In this document: in pieces, positions 43,503 to 52,333 of the stretch
Position numbering within the stretch: position 1 is the first letter of the stretch
How the letters are laid out: every line of letters starts with the position of its first letter
From: Acetobacteroides hydrogenigenes
GTDB taxonomy: Bacteria > Bacteroidota > Bacteroidia > Bacteroidales > ZOR0009
Length of the DNA stretch: 64,000 nt
Direction: 5' to 3'
Assembly (NCBI RefSeq): GCF_004340205.1
Contig: NZ_SLWB01000006.1
Span: 1 to 64,000, forward strand
The notes under the pieces: model-generated
Databases searched by the model: none
What the model saw: only the letters and a program-made list of their open reading frames with translations
Told to the model about the DNA's origin: nothing
Made by a program: the position numbers and the translations under genes

Positions 43503-44468
43503 ATGACTATATCAAAAAAAGAGAGACGAGAGATGAGGAAGTATGCCATTGGGGCAGATATTGGAGGAAGTCATATAAGTTGCGCCATCATTGATTTAGA
43601 CAGCAAAAACCTTGTTGAAGGGACATTTGCTTCCGAGGTGGTTAACAACAAAGCAGAAGCTACCGATATTCTTGACAGCTGGGCCGCAGCCATAAATCAG
43701 TCTTTGGCACACATTACTGCCAAAGAATTGGCCGGCATTGGTTTTGCAATGCCAGGACCTTTTGACTACGAAAAAGGGATTGCCCTTTTCACTTCTCAAA
43801 ATGACAAGTTTGAGAAGCTTCACGGAATTAATGTTGTTGATGAGCTACGTAAACGACTAAAAATCGACTCCCAAAGCGGAATTCGGTTTATGAACGATGC
43901 CACAGCCTTTGCCGTTGGCGAAGATTGGTTTGGCATGGGTAAAGCATACACCCGTACGCTATCTATAACCCTTGGTACTGGCTTTGGATCAGCCTTTATT
44001 GCCAATGGAATTCCGGTAGTAGAAGGAAACGAGGTTCCCGAAATGGGCTGCGTTTGGCATTTACCATACAAAGACGATATCGCAGATGCTTACTTCTCTA
44101 CAAGGTGGTGTATTAAACGCTACCTCGAGCTAAGCGGAGTTGAAGTAAGCGGCGTAAAACAAATTGCCGACGAGGCAGAAACTAACAAAATTGCCAAACA
44201 GGTATTTATCGAGTTTGGCAACAACCTAGGAGAACTTCTAGCACCTTGGATGAACAAGTTTGGAGCAGAAGCACTTGTCATTGGAGGTAATATTTCAAAG
44301 GCTTACAGGCACTTTGGAGAATCGCTGGAGGAGGCTCTTAAGGCTAACGGTTGTTCAACAGAGGTTCATAGATCCGAGCTAATGGAGGATGCTGCATTTA
44401 TTGGTAGCGCTCGCCTTTTCGACGAAGATTTTTGGAAACATGTACAGCCGCTTCTTTCTAAGATGTAA
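43503..44468 (+). CDS. ROK-family sugar kinase
   Basis: This cytoplasmic kinase (321 aa) should phosphorylate a hexose or amino sugar. The ATP phosphate loop is GADIGGSHISCAIID, the sugar site includes FAMPGPFDY and MNDATAFAVGEDWFG, and SITLGTGFGSAF is the second phosphate loop. The usual ROK zinc site (GHxx...CxCGxxGC) is not present; its place has EMGCVWHLPYKDD, so this is one of the zinc-lacking branch. An ATG at 43533 (MRKYAIG), preceded by a GA-rich stretch, is an alternative start. It follows the XylR-type regulator, which probably controls it. Confidence 0.88.
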   Translation: MTISKKERREMRKYAIGADIGGSHISCAIIDLDSKNLVEGTFASEVVNNKAEATDILDSWAAAINQSLAHITAKELAGIGFAMPGPFDYEKGIALFTSQNDKFEKLHGINVVDELRKRLKIDSQSGIRFMNDATAFAVGEDWFGMGKAYTRTLSITLGTGFGSAFIANGIPVVEGNEVPEMGCVWHLPYKDDIADAYFSTRWCIKRYLELSGVEVSGVKQIADEAETNKIAKQVFIEFGNNLGELLAPWMNKFGAEALVIGGNISKAYRHFGESLEEALKANGCSTEVHRSELMEDAAFIGSARLFDEDFWKHVQPLLSKM

Positions 44469-44574
44469 TATGACTACTATGTAAAATGCTACTATAAAAA
44501 AGGTGTTAGAGTGAAGAGACAATTACTATTATTTAAACAAGGTGTAGCATAGACTATTATTCAAACACGCAAGC

Positions 44575-44618
44575 AAGCCCCGATCACGTCTTTCTGATGC
44601 CATCGGGGCTTATTTTTT
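44575..44618 (+). terminator. Terminator of the ROK kinase gene
   Basis: AAGCCCCGAT pairs with ATCGGGGCTT, followed by ATTTTTT. Confidence 0.8.
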
Positions 44619-44687
44619 AATCAGAAATTGTAAATTGCCCCGTTTTACTAAAGGTTATAGTACCTTTCAACAAAAAGACTGCCAACA

Positions 44688-45611
44688 ATGCAAGCTAAAA
44701 CAATAACAGCAATCTCTTCCAAGCATCGTGGGAATGCAGGCATCATATATCCAATAGCGGCATATTTTATTTGGGGAATACTGCCCATATACTGGAAGGT
44801 AATGAAGCAGATTCCGTCAGGAGATATTCTTGCACATCGTATTTTTTGGTCCTTTGTTTTTCTTGCAGCGATCATAAGCAGCATGAAACGTTGGAGTGAA
44901 TTTCGTCAAGCCTTTTCGAATACGAAAAGTATACTAGCAGTAACAGTCGCAGCTATACTAATTAGCGCCAATTGGTTAATATACATCTGGGCCGTAAACA
45001 ATAACCATATTGTAGAAGCGAGCTTAGGATACTACATCAACCCGCTACTTACCATCCTTTTAGGGATAGTAGTTTTACGCGAAAAAAGCGATATTTGGCA
45101 AATAATAGCCATTATCCTTGCTCTGTTTGGCGTTGGCTTGCTCACCTACCAATTTGGACAAGTGCCTTGGGTTGCCATTTCGCTGGCCATTTCGTTTGCA
45201 TGTTACAGTTTGGTAAAAAAACTTTCTAGCCTATCTCCGTTAACCGGATTAGCAGCCGAAACTATGGTAGTAGCACCTTTAGCACTAGGATACCTTTACA
45301 TGCAGGTAAGCGGAACTGCAGCTACCTACAGCAATCTTTCGTACGGAATGATTCTGATGATACTTCTCACAGGGGTTGTTACCTCTGTTCCTCTGCTTCT
45401 TTTTGCTCAAGGAACCAAACGAGTGTCGCTTACCACATTAGGATTTGTACAATACCTTTCGCCAAGCTTAAGCCTTATAATTGGCATCTTCATCTATAAC
45501 GAACCTTTTACGCTGGCCTACCAAATCAGCTTTGGGCTTATCTGGATAGCGCTTGCCATCTATACCTTCTCACGAAAGGATGTGCTTTCTAAGCTTCGAA
45601 GGAATGTCTAA
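44688..45611 (+). CDS. rarD: RarD-type permease of the DMT (EamA) superfamily
   Basis: The 307-residue membrane protein has ten hydrophobic segments in two EamA halves. The RarD signature is visible: YFIWGILPIYWKVMKQIPSGDILAHRIFWSF (in parts), NWLIYIWAVNNNHIVEASLGYYINPLL (in parts), and PLLLFAQGTKRVSLTTLGFVQYLSP. RarD was first linked to chloramphenicol sensitivity, but the natural substrate is unclear. It is read alone, after the ROK terminator. A weak GC hairpin near 45639-45662 may end it. Confidence 0.9.
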   Translation: MQAKTITAISSKHRGNAGIIYPIAAYFIWGILPIYWKVMKQIPSGDILAHRIFWSFVFLAAIISSMKRWSEFRQAFSNTKSILAVTVAAILISANWLIYIWAVNNNHIVEASLGYYINPLLTILLGIVVLREKSDIWQIIAIILALFGVGLLTYQFGQVPWVAISLAISFACYSLVKKLSSLSPLTGLAAETMVVAPLALGYLYMQVSGTAATYSNLSYGMILMILLTGVVTSVPLLLFAQGTKRVSLTTLGFVQYLSPSLSLIIGIFIYNEPFTLAYQISFGLIWIALAIYTFSRKDVLSKLRRNV

Positions 45612-45843
45612 TTTCAAAATAGCTTATAGCAGCAGATAACGGGGCTAAATGGCCTCGTTTTTACTACTCCTACATTCTCCTTCCCCAAACAAAGATGTCA
45701 TTCAGCAGCCAATAGAATACCCTATAGACTGAATTCACAAACAGAGAAATGTTTCACTGAATCTACCCCCTTCCTTCATATTGCGTAAACGATAAACTAA
45801 GCGATTGCGTTCGTTGTTTCTCTAATAGCAACAGAGACTCATC

Positions 45844-46629
45844 GTGGATAGGTATAAAAAACAAGCTACACCAATATTAGCAATAGCGTTGCTTACTGTG
45901 CTAATTGTCATTTCTATTGACACCGTCGCACAGAAAAAGCAAAGCAAATACTTCTTTATGGAAGTTAAGTACGGAGTGCTTAGTGGATTTGGACCAAGCA
46001 AGAATCAGGCAGAACTTGTAGGAGGTATTGACACCCTCTCTTTCGACAAAAAGCTACACCTCATTCCCGGGTTTAAAAATAGCTATCCTATATACGTAAC
46101 TATGGGCTATATGGCAAACTACCTTCAGATACAAGGTACGTTAGGCTACTATTCGCTAGATATTGGTTTGGGAAAAGTAGCAAACGACTATATGCAAGGG
46201 CTGTTAACAGCACAAATGATGCTCCTAAAAGTAGAGGCTCAAGCTCATTTATCGACTATACGTAAAGGAAGATGGGATAATAGGTACGGTGTTATGTCTA
46301 GTATAAGCTTTAATGGAACTATCCCTTTAGCGCATACGATGAACACGACACGCAAGCTAGAATACCGTATCGATAGTTTTAAACCATCCTTTCAACTTAA
46401 CTGGAATGTAGATATTTGCCTAAAAATCCCGCTAGGCAAAAAGGGCTTCTACGGAGTTGCCAATGCAGGGCTTACCATGCCAGGACTAGTTGGTTCGATA
46501 GGAACGCTAAGTACAGAGCCCGAATCTCCATTTGCTGCCACGCGAAGCAAGGTAAAGATGTACTTTTTTAACACCTCTATTGGCTTGGGCTACTACATTA
46601 ACCTAAAACCTACGCAACCTTCGAGGTAG
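45844..46629 (+). CDS. Probable outer-membrane or exported beta-rich protein, unknown
   Basis: This 261-residue protein has an N-terminal hydrophobic stretch (ILAIALLTVLIVISIDTVAQ) that serves as signal peptide or anchor. The mature part has amphipathic strands (KYFFMEVKYGVLSGF, QGTLGYYSLDIGLG, FFNTSIGLGYYINL), suggesting an eight-strand barrel. There is no recognised family. The start codon is GTG; no ATG lies upstream in frame near it. No clear promoter box was found. Confidence 0.6.
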   Translation: MDRYKKQATPILAIALLTVLIVISIDTVAQKKQSKYFFMEVKYGVLSGFGPSKNQAELVGGIDTLSFDKKLHLIPGFKNSYPIYVTMGYMANYLQIQGTLGYYSLDIGLGKVANDYMQGLLTAQMMLLKVEAQAHLSTIRKGRWDNRYGVMSSISFNGTIPLAHTMNTTRKLEYRIDSFKPSFQLNWNVDICLKIPLGKKGFYGVANAGLTMPGLVGSIGTLSTEPESPFAATRSKVKMYFFNTSIGLGYYINLKPTQPSR

Positions 46630-46743
46630 AACACACATAGCATTTATACACTCGAATAAGCAAAATTTACCCCAAGGCATCCATTCAGAATAGATACCAA
46701 CATCGTAATTCTTACTTATAGAAAAAAGCGCTACGTATTTTGC

Positions 46744-46998
46744 TTAGCCTTTATTTTGTAAATTCTGCTCGTAATCGGCCACAACAAGCTTCGCTTTCTC
46801 GTAATCAAGCGACGAAACAAACACCTTTACAGCACCGGCTCCACCTCCTGATGTATACCAAGGGCTTAGAGTTCCTACTATTTCATCCATTATAAATGCT
46901 TCTATCTCGGCATTTTCAAGAAGGCTTTTAACCATTTCGGCTTGCCATGCTGTTCCTGCAAAAACTTCAACCGGTTCTAATTTGTTATTTATGCTCAT
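46744..46998 (-). CDS. DUF2007 protein
   Basis: The small protein (84 aa) has the DUF2007 pattern: VEVFAGTAWQAEMVKSLLENAEIEAFI (in parts), then a Gly-rich turn and VKVFVSSLDYEKAKLVVADY. The domain is a ferredoxin-like alpha/beta fold annotated as putative signal-transducing; its role is unproven. It is a lone gene on the minus strand between plus-strand genes. Confidence 0.8.
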   Translation of the reverse strand: MSINNKLEPVEVFAGTAWQAEMVKSLLENAEIEAFIMDEIVGTLSPWYTSGGGAGAVKVFVSSLDYEKAKLVVADYEQNLQNKG

Positions 46999-47227
46999 AG
47001 TAAATGATTTTATACGCTAAGATAGAATAATCATCCTGTTAAATAGTTTTTTTTAGATGCTTTTAAAATCAAAATTGTAGAATAAGCAAACAGAATAGAA
47101 TAAGAGATGATGGCTTCGATGCATGATCTTCCATTTACAAGGTATGGTCCCTAAATACGAATTTCCTTTACCAAAACTATATCACGCAGGCCTTAGGATC
47201 ATCTTGATATTTGATAAATTATCCGAC

Positions 47228-47235
47228 TATATTTG
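47228..47235 (+). promoter_or_regulatory. -7 promoter box TATATTTG for the sialidase
   Basis: A perfect TAnnTTTG match lies 41 bases before the ATG at 47277. Confidence 0.6.
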
Positions 47236-47276
47236 CTGCAAAATGACAGATAAACACCAAAAAAAGTTCCACTACA

Positions 47277-48863
47277 ATGAAAATGCTTCATTCATTATCC
47301 ATTTTGCTTATGCTTTTGGTTGCTTGTTCCAAAAATTCGTCCGAACAAACGCCATCTACAAAGATTTCCACGGTAACGGTTTCTCAAGAATCCAACTATA
47401 CCGGTAGGGGAAACGACAACGAGGTTATCCTTAAAGTTAAGGTTATAGCAACGGGTTCCAATTCTTCATTCGATCTCAAAAACATCGTAATAAACATGGA
47501 TGGCACGTCGGACATTAATGATGTTGAAGCCATTAAGGTTTACGCCACCGGATCTATCGACTTCTTTGATATTAAAAAACCTTCTACTTCTTTAATAGGG
47601 AAAGCCAATCCGGCAAAGGGCAACATTTCTATTAGCACCACAGGAAAAGTGCAAAACGGGATGAACATTTTTTGGGTTACCTATAAGCTTAAGGAGAATG
47701 CCGTAGAAGGAAACGCGGTTGACGCGTCGGTACTATCGATAACAACCCCTAGCGAAACCTATACGGTTACCGGAGGAAATCCAACGGGCAATAGAATAAT
47801 TCTTTTAGCACGCACGCAGGTATTTGGACCTGGCGATTTTGGTTCGACCAACTACCGGATTCCTGCAATAGCAACTGCTGCCGATGGATCACTGGTTACG
47901 CTTACCGATAAGAGAAAGTATAACTCTACGGATTTACCCGAAGATATCGACATTGTAGCTCGCCGAAGCACCGATGGAGGAAAAACATGGTCGGAACCGG
48001 TAATGGTTGCTCAAGGTTTAGGACGTAATGCCGGATATGGCGATGCTGTTATCATCAAGGCAAAAAGTGGCAAGCTGATTGCCGTTTTTGTTGGGGGTGT
48101 TGGGCTTTGGACATCAACAGCAGCCAATCCAATTCGCACCTACGTATCTACCAGCAACGATAATGGCATTACATGGACGCCTTCTAGAGATATTACCAAC
48201 CAAATATTTGGTGCAGGATGTGCAGATCCTATAAGAAAACAGTGGAAAGCGTCCTTTTGTGGTTCGGGGCATGGCCTATGCACCCGTTCGGGTCGCATCA
48301 TGGTTGTAGGTGCTGTTGTTGAGCCTAACCTTGGCAATTCGCTGCAAAACTACGCCTACTATTCCGACGATGAAGGCGAAACATGGAAAGTTTCGAGCCG
48401 AGCTATAGCCGGTGGAGATGAAGCAAAAGTTGTGGAGCTTAACAATGGAGATATCCTAATGAGTAGCCGTATAAGCGGCAATAGGCTTTGGGCTAAATCA
48501 TCCGATGGCGGCGTTACATGGGGGCAAAGAAACTCGTGGGCTGATATCTGGGGAAATGCCTGCAATGGTGATATCATTCGTTATACCTCTACACTTGATG
48601 GCCATTCTAAAAATCGTCTCCTACACACGCTCCCTAACGATGCTACGCGTAAAAATGTTACCGTATTCCTAAGCTACGACGAAGGCCAGACTTGGCCGAT
48701 AAAGAAAACGCTTTGTGCAGGAACTTCGGCGTACTCTTCGCTAACAGTTCTTCCTGATGGAACTATTGGAGCGTACATAGAAGAGGATGAATCTATACCG
48801 TATAGAATGGTATTCGTAAACTTCTCGCTAAAATGGCTAACCAATGGCGCTGATGCCTACTAA
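47277..48863 (+). CDS. Lipoprotein exo-alpha-sialidase (GH33)
   Basis: This surface or periplasmic enzyme of 528 residues should release terminal sialic acid from glycans. The lipobox LVAC places the lipidated Cys at 17. A beta-sandwich of about 150 residues precedes the six-bladed propeller. The propeller opens with the RIP motif (YRIPAI, Arg194) and carries five Asp boxes: STDGGKTW (231-238), SNDNGITW, SDDEGETW, SSDGGVTW and SYDEGQTW. The Glu and Tyr nucleophile pair is expected late in the propeller. No sialic-acid catabolic genes (nanA, nanE) are adjacent; nagB lies 41 kb away. Confidence 0.93.
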   Translation: MKMLHSLSILLMLLVACSKNSSEQTPSTKISTVTVSQESNYTGRGNDNEVILKVKVIATGSNSSFDLKNIVINMDGTSDINDVEAIKVYATGSIDFFDIKKPSTSLIGKANPAKGNISISTTGKVQNGMNIFWVTYKLKENAVEGNAVDASVLSITTPSETYTVTGGNPTGNRIILLARTQVFGPGDFGSTNYRIPAIATAADGSLVTLTDKRKYNSTDLPEDIDIVARRSTDGGKTWSEPVMVAQGLGRNAGYGDAVIIKAKSGKLIAVFVGGVGLWTSTAANPIRTYVSTSNDNGITWTPSRDITNQIFGAGCADPIRKQWKASFCGSGHGLCTRSGRIMVVGAVVEPNLGNSLQNYAYYSDDEGETWKVSSRAIAGGDEAKVVELNNGDILMSSRISGNRLWAKSSDGGVTWGQRNSWADIWGNACNGDIIRYTSTLDGHSKNRLLHTLPNDATRKNVTVFLSYDEGQTWPIKKTLCAGTSAYSSLTVLPDGTIGAYIEEDESIPYRMVFVNFSLKWLTNGADAY

Positions 48864-48887
48864 ATAAGTAGCATTTCTACATAAGTT

Positions 48888-48924
48888 AATCCCTGCCACA
48901 AATAGCTGCGGCAGGGATTTTTGT
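48888..48924 (+). terminator. Terminator of the sialidase gene
   Basis: AATCCCTGCC pairs with GGCAGGGATT, followed by TTT. Confidence 0.8.
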
Positions 48925-49654
48925 TGCAAAAAATATAGTAGGGCAGTAATAGACCTATTCATAGCACCTATAGCACTTTGCAGCACTATTAGAGGCGCTT
49001 AAGCACTTGCAAATAGACAACCAACTAGTAATTCTAGTGGTTTCATTCAGCAACATAGTAGAATCAGCAAATCGCACCCAAGAAATACGGGTAAAGAAAA
49101 AATGCTTTCTTAATAATTCCTTCTATGGATTACGATTTATAATTAGTCGCCTAAAGTAGCAATAAAAAGTTTAACGTTACACCAATCCTCATACTTTTTT
49201 TAAAGTATAGACATAAATACCAGATGAATAAATGCTTAATGGTTTAGCAAATTAATGCTTATGGATGCATAGAAAAGTCTTTCAACCCACAATTAACTAT
49301 TAACCTCTAATAGTAAGCAGCCATCATGTAGCGGTTAAAGATTGCTACTTATATTCGACGGTATTACAAATACCACTGAGCCTAGCGCGTTAAATTAAAC
49401 TTCGCATAGTAGAGGGTATTCTTTTGCACGTTATGCTCGGAATAAGGTATGCCTAATCTCAATTAGGCATTTAGCCCGTATTACTTGCTGTCTGAATCAC
49501 CGATTAATCGGATTACCCTGATTTCACGGATTACTTTACACCGTTATGGAGTAGCATTATGAAGAGATAGCATAGTATCTGCCACCAAACCTCTACAAAG
49601 ACGCCAACTTCGCCAAACCTACCGCTTATACTATACGTCGTTCAATTAAAGTAT
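48925..49654. other. Long intergenic region downstream of the sialidase
   Basis: This is 730 bp without a believable gene. A small hairpin (GCCTAATCTCAATTAGGC, 49450-49467) is present, and a stretch with ATCGGATTACC near 49507 looks like dispersed-repeat sequence. Nothing else was identified. Confidence 0.45.
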
Positions 49655-49942
49655 CTACAGCGCCTTCAAAATCTTTACCCGTTCCTTTACGCCTTCCAGA
49701 TGTTTTTCCTCGCTATAGGAAGGATCGCGGGTGTCTATGTAAAGCTGGCAGGGCAGCTGGCTGCATTTACCGCAATGCTCAAACTTCTTTTCATCCTTGC
49801 AGCAGCGGTATATTGGACAGCAGTCTAATTCCATATACGGAGCCCAAAACACTTTTCCTTTAATGGCATCACATCCATTGCAGGTTTTGCCATACTCGCC
49901 ACAGGTAGTACAATCTACCCCACAGATACTAATTACTTTCAT
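49655..49942 (-). CDS. DUF3795 cysteine-rich protein
   Basis: A protein of 95 residues with 13 cysteines: ICGVDCTTCGEYGKTCNGC at the start, then CCPIYRCCKDEKKFEHCGKCSQLPC. This is the DUF3795 pattern, presumed to bind zinc or an iron-sulfur cluster; the role is unknown. It is a lone gene on the minus strand. Confidence 0.85.
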   Translation of the reverse strand: MKVISICGVDCTTCGEYGKTCNGCDAIKGKVFWAPYMELDCCPIYRCCKDEKKFEHCGKCSQLPCQLYIDTRDPSYSEEKHLEGVKERVKILKAL

Positions 49943-50390
49943 CGTGCTTTTATTTAATATGATAATAGGCTTGCTTTTTTCTCGCTAGGCGAAGGTAATT
50001 CCTTCGTTAATCATCCTATTACTTGTAGTTACATATAAAAAACAGCCATCTAAAACAAAAGCCTCAAATGAACTGCTTATTGCCTATCGAACATAACAAA
50101 TATATCCATACGTTAAGTAATTTTTAGGAATATTTTCAGGTTTTACAGAGCACTTTGGGCTAGTAAACGGTATCAATAAGCATATTACGGAAATATTTCC
50201 TATACTTTGCTTGCGATTATCGTAAAATAATTATAGCTTACATACATCTTTCTTAGCTAATGTACTTTCATTATTAGCTGGAAGGGTAAATGGGCTTGAA
50301 TAGTACCATCTAAACAGATGAATGTAGCTATCGTGATGCGAATGAAACCTAGAATACTATATGAACAGGATGCTCTAACCTCGAATATGC

Positions 50391-50703
50391 CATTTACATA
50401 TGTCGAGGTACGTTCTTTATATGCTAAAGCACCATTTACATTTTTGCGAATGTATACTTCGCTCGTGATTGTTCTACTTCTACTTTTTGTACTGGCTCTT
50501 TTGCCATGCATTTCTCCTTTTACATTTTTTGGAATAGCACTTTTGGCACCATTTGCTCCATTTACACTTTTTGGAATGGTACTTTTTGCTACAAATGCGC
50601 TGCTTATACTTTTTGGATTGGTTGCTACACCCATATACGTCCTAGTTACACTTTTAGGAATGGCAATTTTCGATACAACTGTCCTATTTACTTTTTTTCG
50701 GAG
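50391..50703. repeat. Tandem array 4: eight degenerate 42-bp units
   Basis: The motif TTTACA/CTTTTTGG recurs with its TAC at 50395, 50437, 50481, 50521, 50563, 50607, 50647 and 50689. The mean spacing is exactly 42 bp, with two compensated 2-base shifts. Read on the minus strand it would encode degenerate 14-residue repeats (AKSxIPKSVNGAx); on the plus strand, hydrophobic ones. Neither frame has convincing gene signals. It ends 135 bp before the DUF6261 gene. The 390 bp to its left (49990-50390) hold nothing else that I can identify. Confidence 0.75.
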
Positions 50704-50837
50704 GGTAGATTGGTGCTCAAAGATATGTTTTGGATGAAAGAAATGGTTACTGCTGAACGTCGAATAGGCATTCTATCGCGTATAGAGGGCAATAGCAGCC
50801 ATCAACATCAACTAAAAACCAAAATAGCTAGCAAGTA

Positions 50838-51581
50838 ATGGCCAAATTTCAAACTTTTCTACGGAGCTGCTTGCTCGATTCCCTAATGGGATATGCCCAG
50901 CAGCTGGATGTTATTCTAGTATCGGCCAAATTATCCGAGCTGCTCGAATCTAACACCTACCAAACGTTTCGGGTTACGCTAAATAAAATGGAGGAGGGCT
51001 ATAAGCAGGTTCGGAAGAACCCCTACACCGATATGCTGAGCGAAATTGTACTACAAAGAAGCCGAACATTCAGGTCCATCTACCATGTTATACAGAGCTT
51101 CCTCTACTCCGATGATGACGCTGAAAGGGACGCTGCGCAAAAGTTGCTAGCGCTCTTTAACAAGTATAAAGCCGAGTTCGCAAAGAGTAGCTATAGTGGC
51201 GCAAGCGGCATGGTTTCGAGCTTTATTGAGGATGTAAAGCAGGAGGAGTACACCGATGCCGTGGCAACGTTGCTGCTAACGGCCAAGCTGCAGCAGCTGA
51301 TAAGGAACCAGACCGAGTATGGGGAGGTGCTCTTAAAGAGCATCGCTAAAGATGCCGAGAGCAACAAAACTGTTTTCGCCTCCAGCATCCGCAAAAGGTT
51401 TATGATGGAGATGCGCGACGTGCTACTCTTTGTAGAGACAAGGGCCAAAGAGTCGCCCGACAGCGTTTGGAGCAAGCTGAATAAGCTAATCGCCATCCAC
51501 AACACCAAGCTCGTGAAGAGTGAGGCGCTGCGGCAGGCAGCCCTCAAGAAGAAGCGGGAGAGTAAGAAGAATAAGGAGTAG
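50838..51581 (+). CDS. DUF6261 family protein
   Basis: The 247-residue protein is all-helical and cytoplasmic. The layout agrees with DUF6261 proteins of Bacteroides as I remember them: an N-terminal helix pair, a central RSRTFRSIYHVIQSF helix followed by AAQKLLALFNKYK, the SSFIEDVKQEEYTDAVATLLLTAKL segment (in parts), and a lysine-rich tail. Function is unknown. It begins at ATG 50838 without a clear promoter. The 42-bp array lies immediately upstream and REP-like palindromes lie immediately downstream. Confidence 0.7.
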   Translation: MAKFQTFLRSCLLDSLMGYAQQLDVILVSAKLSELLESNTYQTFRVTLNKMEEGYKQVRKNPYTDMLSEIVLQRSRTFRSIYHVIQSFLYSDDDAERDAAQKLLALFNKYKAEFAKSSYSGASGMVSSFIEDVKQEEYTDAVATLLLTAKLQQLIRNQTEYGEVLLKSIAKDAESNKTVFASSIRKRFMMEMRDVLLFVETRAKESPDSVWSKLNKLIAIHNTKLVKSEALRQAALKKKRESKKNKE

Positions 51582-51680
51582 CGCTACTCTTGCCATATAA
51601 GAAATAGCAATAGAGAAAAAGGGGGTGGATGCCCCCTCAGGGATTTCATTTTTACAAATTGTCACCGACTCCATTTCGAA

Positions 51681-52050
51681 GGTTATCCCCCGCTGGCGGG
51701 GGTTAGGGGGTGGATTTTCGGCTGCGTATAGTAATAATAACGTGAGTTCGATATAAAAAATGAATCCCAATATATGGTTAGCAAAGGTAAAATCAGCGCG
51801 ACTCCCCTCCTTTTCAAGGAGGGGTCGGCGCAGCCGGGGGTGGTTGTAGTTGAAAAATCAGATAGTTTCTTACTATTTCGACTTAAACCACCCCGCCCTT
51901 CGGGCACCCCTCCTTAAAAAGGAGGGGAATACTCCCTTAGCAACCTTTGCTTTTACCATTACTTCTTACATCGAATTTACGTTAATAATAAGCATCGCAT
52001 TTTTACCATAAACATGCATTTTCCACCCCCTGCCCCCGCCAGCGGGGGAT
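51681..52050. repeat. Nested inverted REP-like elements
   Basis: Outer pair: 51681-51717 (CCCCCGCTGGCGGGGG then TTAGGGGGTGGA) faces its reverse complement at 52021-52050. Inner pair: 51801-51846 (CCCCTCCTTTTCAAGGAGGG, GGCGCAGCCGGGGG) faces 51886-51929 (CCCCGCCCTTCGGGC, CCCCTCCTTAAAAAGG). The inner elements match those at 25667-25776. No transposase gene is in the window. No gene lies between 51582 and 52333. Confidence 0.85.
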
Positions 52051-52333
52051 ATGCATTGCGTTGCTATATGCTAATCCCTTAACGTCTAACTCTTTTATGA
52101 AAGACGAAACTTTAAAAGCGTCATCCCTGAATACCCCCTTGTTTGGTTAACTAAAGAATCGCAATCAAAAAAGACATATCCATTAAAATTAAGTCACATC
52201 ATAAAGGTTCTTTCAAAGAAAGCCTCCAACATTAGCCTAAAATCTGATGCGATTTACAGCCTCTGCTCTTTTGTTATTAGCCAAAAACCAGCTAATTTCC
52301 CATCCTATTAAAAAAACACAAAACACCTTAACA

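Noticed and set aside
50257-50737. Overlapping frames on both strands through array 4 (139 and 125 codons)
   Set aside because: Both stay open because the unit is 42 bp; no promoter or ribosome site supports either, although the minus-strand 14-residue repeat is worth remembering.
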